A stretch of 44,776 nt of DNA from Bifidobacterium callitrichos DSM 23973. Lineage in GTDB: Bacteria > Actinomycetota > Actinomycetes > Actinomycetales > Bifidobacteriaceae. The stretch spans positions 1-44,776 of the forward strand of contig NZ_JGYS01000014.1 in assembly GCF_000741175.1 (NCBI RefSeq), given 5' to 3'. The notes beneath the pieces were generated by a model, which saw nothing but the letters and a program-made list of their open reading frames with translations, had not been told where the DNA came from and ran no database searches. Position 1 is the first letter of the stretch. Each line of letters opens with the position of its first letter. Of the stretch, positions 41,992 through 44,776 are shown piece after piece. Position numbers and translations under genes: made by a program.

Positions 41992-42699
41992 ATGACTGAC
42001 ATCTTCAATGGAATACAGGCAGAAACCGATGCAGACGGAACGTTGCATCCCCTTGCAGCGCTCGATGCGCACGGTCTGACGAAAGGCATCAATGGCCGCA
42101 CTCTATGGCACGATCTCGGTTTCCATATCGACCCCGGCACTATCACTGCCATCACTGGACCATCCGGCGCGGGCAAGACCACCCTGCTCAACGCGATCGG
42201 TCTGCTCGAACCCATCGATCGAGGAACCATCATCTACGGTCACCAGCGTCTCGATCGGCTGAATCGTGGAAGCATTCGCCGCCTCTACCGTGAAACGTAC
42301 GGCTTCCTGTTCCAGAACTACGCGCTTGTCGACCAATGGACCGTCGTTCGCAATCTCGATCTCGCCATGTCCAGTGCGGGCATTCCGCGATCTCGTCGTG
42401 CATGCCTTGCCTCGCGCAGCCTCGCCCAGGTCGGATTGACGGACAAGCGTGACGCCAAGGTGTACACGCTCTCGGGCGGCGAACAGCAGCGCGTCGCCAT
42501 CGCCCGACTGCTCACCCGCAGCCCGCGCATCGTCCTTGCCGATGAGCCGACCGCCGCCCTTGACCCGGATAATGTCACCCGCGTCATGAACCTGCTGCGC
42601 GGTCTCGCCGATCAGGGGGCCATGGTCATCATGACCACGCACAACCCGGATATCGTTTCCCTGACCGATCAGCACATCACGCTGATGCCCGATGATTGA
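41992..42699 (+). CDS. ABC transporter ATP-binding protein (lactococcin 972 group)
   Basis: A 235-residue ATPase: Walker A GPSGAGKTT, Q-loop LFQNYALVDQWTVVRNL, signature LSGGEQQRVAIARLL, Walker B RIVLADEPTAALDP, H-loop MTTHN. The FQNYALVD.WTV segment is typical of the putative bacteriocin-export ATPases of the lactococcin 972 group. An N-terminal extension of about 25 residues precedes the domain. The start follows AAGGAG; the gene lies 39 bp after the membrane-protein gene, so the pair is an operon. The cargo is unknown here. Confidence 0.88.
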   Translation: MTDIFNGIQAETDADGTLHPLAALDAHGLTKGINGRTLWHDLGFHIDPGTITAITGPSGAGKTTLLNAIGLLEPIDRGTIIYGHQRLDRLNRGSIRRLYRETYGFLFQNYALVDQWTVVRNLDLAMSSAGIPRSRRACLASRSLAQVGLTDKRDAKVYTLSGGEQQRVAIARLLTRSPRIVLADEPTAALDPDNVTRVMNLLRGLADQGAMVIMTTHNPDIVSLTDQHITLMPDD

Positions 42700-42865
42700 G
42701 CGTGAATAGGGGCTGTGTCGTGACTCACAGTGGTGACCTGCACGTCGATCGGCGATCACCGCCGCGGATGAGGCACAATAGAGGCGGAACCGTTTGTGCC
42801 GGCGAACACCACTGAAACACCATTGAACGGCATCGAGCACCGTTGAGCGAAGAGGCGAGACAGAT

Positions 42866-43546
42866 ATGACCATTGACCTGACCGAAGCGCAGTACTCGCG
42901 CGGCGGGGGAGCGACGCATCCCACGCATCCGCTGTTTCTCTGCCTGCACGGCTGGGGGTCGAACGAGATGGAGATGGCCGATCTCATGCGCCAGATCGCG
43001 CCGTACAACGACTACGCGTCCCTGCGCGGCCCCATTCGACTCGCCGGTGGCGACGCGTTCTCGCCCGGCGCGTACGCGTGGTTCGGCGAGCGGCTGCCGA
43101 TGGGGGACGACCTCGATCGCGCCGCCTACGATCTGGCGATCTCGATCGACCGGTGGGTGACGAACAACCTGCCCAACGAGCGCGAGATCGTACCGCTCGG
43201 CTTCTCGCAGGGTGGTCTGCTGGCCGTGCACCTGCTGCGCGTCAACCCGAAGCGGTATCGCGCGGTCGTCTCGCTGTCCGGATACGTCGCGCCCGCCATC
43301 GTGCCCGGCACCGCGCCGGCCGACGGGATCCTCGAGAACTACAACGTGCCGGTCTTCTACACGTACGGCAAGAACGATGACGTGATGCCCAAGTACGAGC
43401 TGTTCGCCGCGCAGGCATGGCTGGGCGAGCACACGTGGCTGACGACGAAGAGCTACCACGGGCTCGACCACAACGTGAGTCTCGAGGAGCTCGCCGACCT
43501 GCGCCAGTGGCTGCTCGACCACGACATCACGTCGGGGATTCTGTAA
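42866..43546 (+). CDS. Alpha/beta hydrolase, phospholipase/carboxylesterase family
   Basis: A 226-residue cytoplasmic hydrolase: oxyanion region FLCLHGWGSNEMEM, nucleophile elbow GFSQGG (Ser114), Asp in YTYGKNDDVMP and His in YHGLDHNVS. Its size and motifs fit small acyl-protein thioesterase/carboxylesterase enzymes. The natural substrate is unknown. ATG 42866 has GAGGCGAGACAG upstream, a fair ribosome binding site. The TauE/SafE gene follows by 34 bp, but it seems to have its own promoter. Confidence 0.88.
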   Translation: MTIDLTEAQYSRGGGATHPTHPLFLCLHGWGSNEMEMADLMRQIAPYNDYASLRGPIRLAGGDAFSPGAYAWFGERLPMGDDLDRAAYDLAISIDRWVTNNLPNEREIVPLGFSQGGLLAVHLLRVNPKRYRAVVSLSGYVAPAIVPGTAPADGILENYNVPVFYTYGKNDDVMPKYELFAAQAWLGEHTWLTTKSYHGLDHNVSLEELADLRQWLLDHDITSGIL

Positions 43547-43580
43547 AGAGCCGAGATATAGACGATATAGACTGGGCCGC

Positions 43581-44384
43581 GTGAATGCAGCAATCGATGA
43601 GAATCATCTGGACGAATCCCCGCGCGGCCTGACCATCATGGCCGTCGTGGGCGTGTTCGTCGGCATCCTGTCCGGCATGTTCGGCATCGGCGGCGGCACC
43701 ATCATCGTCCCGGCCCTCGTGTGGCTGGGCCTGACCCAACGCCACGCGGCCGCCACCTCGATGATGGCGATCGTGCCCACCGCCATCTCCGGCGTCATCT
43801 CCTACGCCGTCGAGGGCAACGTCGACTGGATCGCCGCGGCACTCGTGTTCGCCGGCATGTTCGTCGGCGGGCAGATCGGCTCGTGGCTGCTGTCGAAACT
43901 GCCTGAAATCGCACTGCGATGGGCGTTCGTCGCGTTCCTCGTGTTCGTCATCATCAACCAGGCGATATCGAATCCGTCGCGCGACTCGCATATCGACATG
44001 CATCCGATCATGGCGCTCGGACTCATCGCGTTCGGCGTGATCGCGGGCGTGCTCGCCGGACTGCTCGGCATCGGCGGCGGCGCGATCTGCGTGCCGGCCC
44101 TGTCGATCATCTTCGGGGCGAGCGACCTGATCGCGCGCGGCACGTCGCTGCTGGCGATGTTCCCCAACTCGATCACCACGTCCGTGGCGAACGTCAGACG
44201 TCACATGGTGCACGTCAAGGCGGCCGTCATCATCGGCGTGGTCGCGGCCATCACCGCGCCGCTCGGCACGTGGATCGCCGGCGCGGTGACGCCGCGCACC
44301 GGCGCGATCATGTTCACCGTGTACCTCTCCGCGCTGCTCGTGCGCTCGCTGTTCGTCGCGTTCAAGGCGATGCGGCGCCGATAG
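43581..44384 (+). CDS. TauE/SafE-family sulfite/anion exporter
   Basis: A 267-residue permease with eight predicted membrane segments in two repeated halves, each with the family motif (GMFGIGGGTIIVPAL and GLLGIGGGAICVPAL). Members move sulfite, sulfoacetate or related organic anions; the substrate is not clear here. The start GTG 43581 has no ribosome binding site, while TATAGACT lies 9-16 bases upstream, so a leaderless or very short-leader transcript is likely. It is convergent with the tadA-like gene at the right edge; only 5 bp separate their stops. Confidence 0.9.
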   Translation: MNAAIDENHLDESPRGLTIMAVVGVFVGILSGMFGIGGGTIIVPALVWLGLTQRHAAATSMMAIVPTAISGVISYAVEGNVDWIAAALVFAGMFVGGQIGSWLLSKLPEIALRWAFVAFLVFVIINQAISNPSRDSHIDMHPIMALGLIAFGVIAGVLAGLLGIGGGAICVPALSIIFGASDLIARGTSLLAMFPNSITTSVANVRRHMVHVKAAVIIGVVAAITAPLGTWIAGAVTPRTGAIMFTVYLSALLVRSLFVAFKAMRRR

Positions 44385-44389
44385 CGCGA

Positions 44390-44776
44390 TCAGCGGCGGG
44401 TGGAGAAGAAATCGCCCAGAATCCGCGCGCATTCGGCCTCGCGCACGCCGCCGAACACCTCGGGCGTGTGCCCCACATGCGGATCGCGCGGGATGTCCCA
44501 GATCGACCCGCATGCGCCCAGCTTGGCGTCCCACGCGCCGAACACGATCCGGCCGATGCGCGTCTGCAGGCATGCGCCCGCGCACATCGGGCACGGCTCC
44601 AACGTGACGACCAGCGTGCAGTCGGCGAGATTCCAATCGCCCCCGCGCGTTTGCGCGGCCTCGCGCATCGCGACGACCTCAGCATGGGCGAGCGGATCGC
44701 CGTCGACCTCGCGGGTGTTGTATCCGCGGCCGAGAATCGCCCCGGACTCGTCGTCGACGACCGAGCGCGCCGACCG
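44390..44776 (-). CDS. tadA: tRNA-adenosine deaminase TadA-like, 5' end outside window
   Basis: The gene is cut by the right edge; 128 residues are visible. HAEVVAMREA holds the zinc-binding His and catalytic Glu, and PCPMCAGACL the two zinc Cys. NTREVDGDPLAHAE fits TadA, which converts A34 of tRNA-Arg to inosine. The C-terminus is short. The frame is open to the edge with no start codon fitting the family, so the true start lies to the right. Confidence 0.92.
   Translation of the reverse strand, partial: RSARSVVDDESGAILGRGYNTREVDGDPLAHAEVVAMREAAQTRGGDWNLADCTLVVTLEPCPMCAGACLQTRIGRIVFGAWDAKLGACGSIWDIPRDPHVGHTPEVFGGVREAECARILGDFFSTRR

Overview
This window looks like a Bifidobacterium chromosome. 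It is high in G+C (about 70% in a sampled coding line). The housekeeping proteins (class II fructose-bisphosphate aldolase, adenylosuccinate synthase, FprA-type reductase, HtpX, DUF4032 protein, dCTP deaminase, paired CrcB channels) and the stand-alone MsmK-like sugar ATPase under a LacI-type operator fit that genus. The assignment is recognition from memory, not a database search. Layout: 1-2293 holds the 3' part of a GH3 glycosidase coupled to a GtrA-like membrane protein. 2390-10702 is an accessory block: an AgrC/AgrA-like two-component pair, then an AT-rich OmpR-type two-component pair, and on the other strand a 101-residue secreted peptide, a terminator, a lipoprotein, a MacA-like adaptor carrying a peptidoglycan-binding domain, and a MacB-like ABC ATPase and permease. 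I read this as a candidate bacteriocin-like peptide system with dedicated sensing and export or self-protection; it is the most interesting part of the window. 10703-17803 alternates genes (a small membrane protein with no clear start, a glycosyltransferase, the sugar ATPase, a divergent P1B-type ATPase) with long intergenic stretches full of tandem and inverted repeats. 17804-36077 is mostly core: ferredoxin-NADP reductase, HtpX, tRNA-Gly(CCC), a polysaccharide deacetylase, aldolase, PurA, two CrcB proteins, a DUF4032 kinase-like protein, an RNA 2'-O-methyltransferase, an MFS transporter, a P2-type Ca2+-ATPase-like pump, a large Pro/Gln-rich membrane protein and Dcd. 36078-36943 is non-coding, with an orphan terminator and a 52-53-bp-period array of small palindromes. 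36944-42699 holds an unknown membrane protein and a second transport locus: a NarL-type two-component pair divergent from a large membrane protein and an ABC ATPase of the kind that accompanies lactococcin 972. No structural peptide gene is visible beside it. 42866-44776 ends with an alpha/beta hydrolase, a TauE/SafE permease and a partial TadA. Working together: both transport loci pair a two-component system with a MacB- or lactococcin-972-type ABC machine, and the peptide gene of the first locus lies about 33 kb from the transporter of the second, so either could handle the peptide. Repeated hairpin elements sit at several gene ends, including two copies of one 50-bp element, each between convergent genes.
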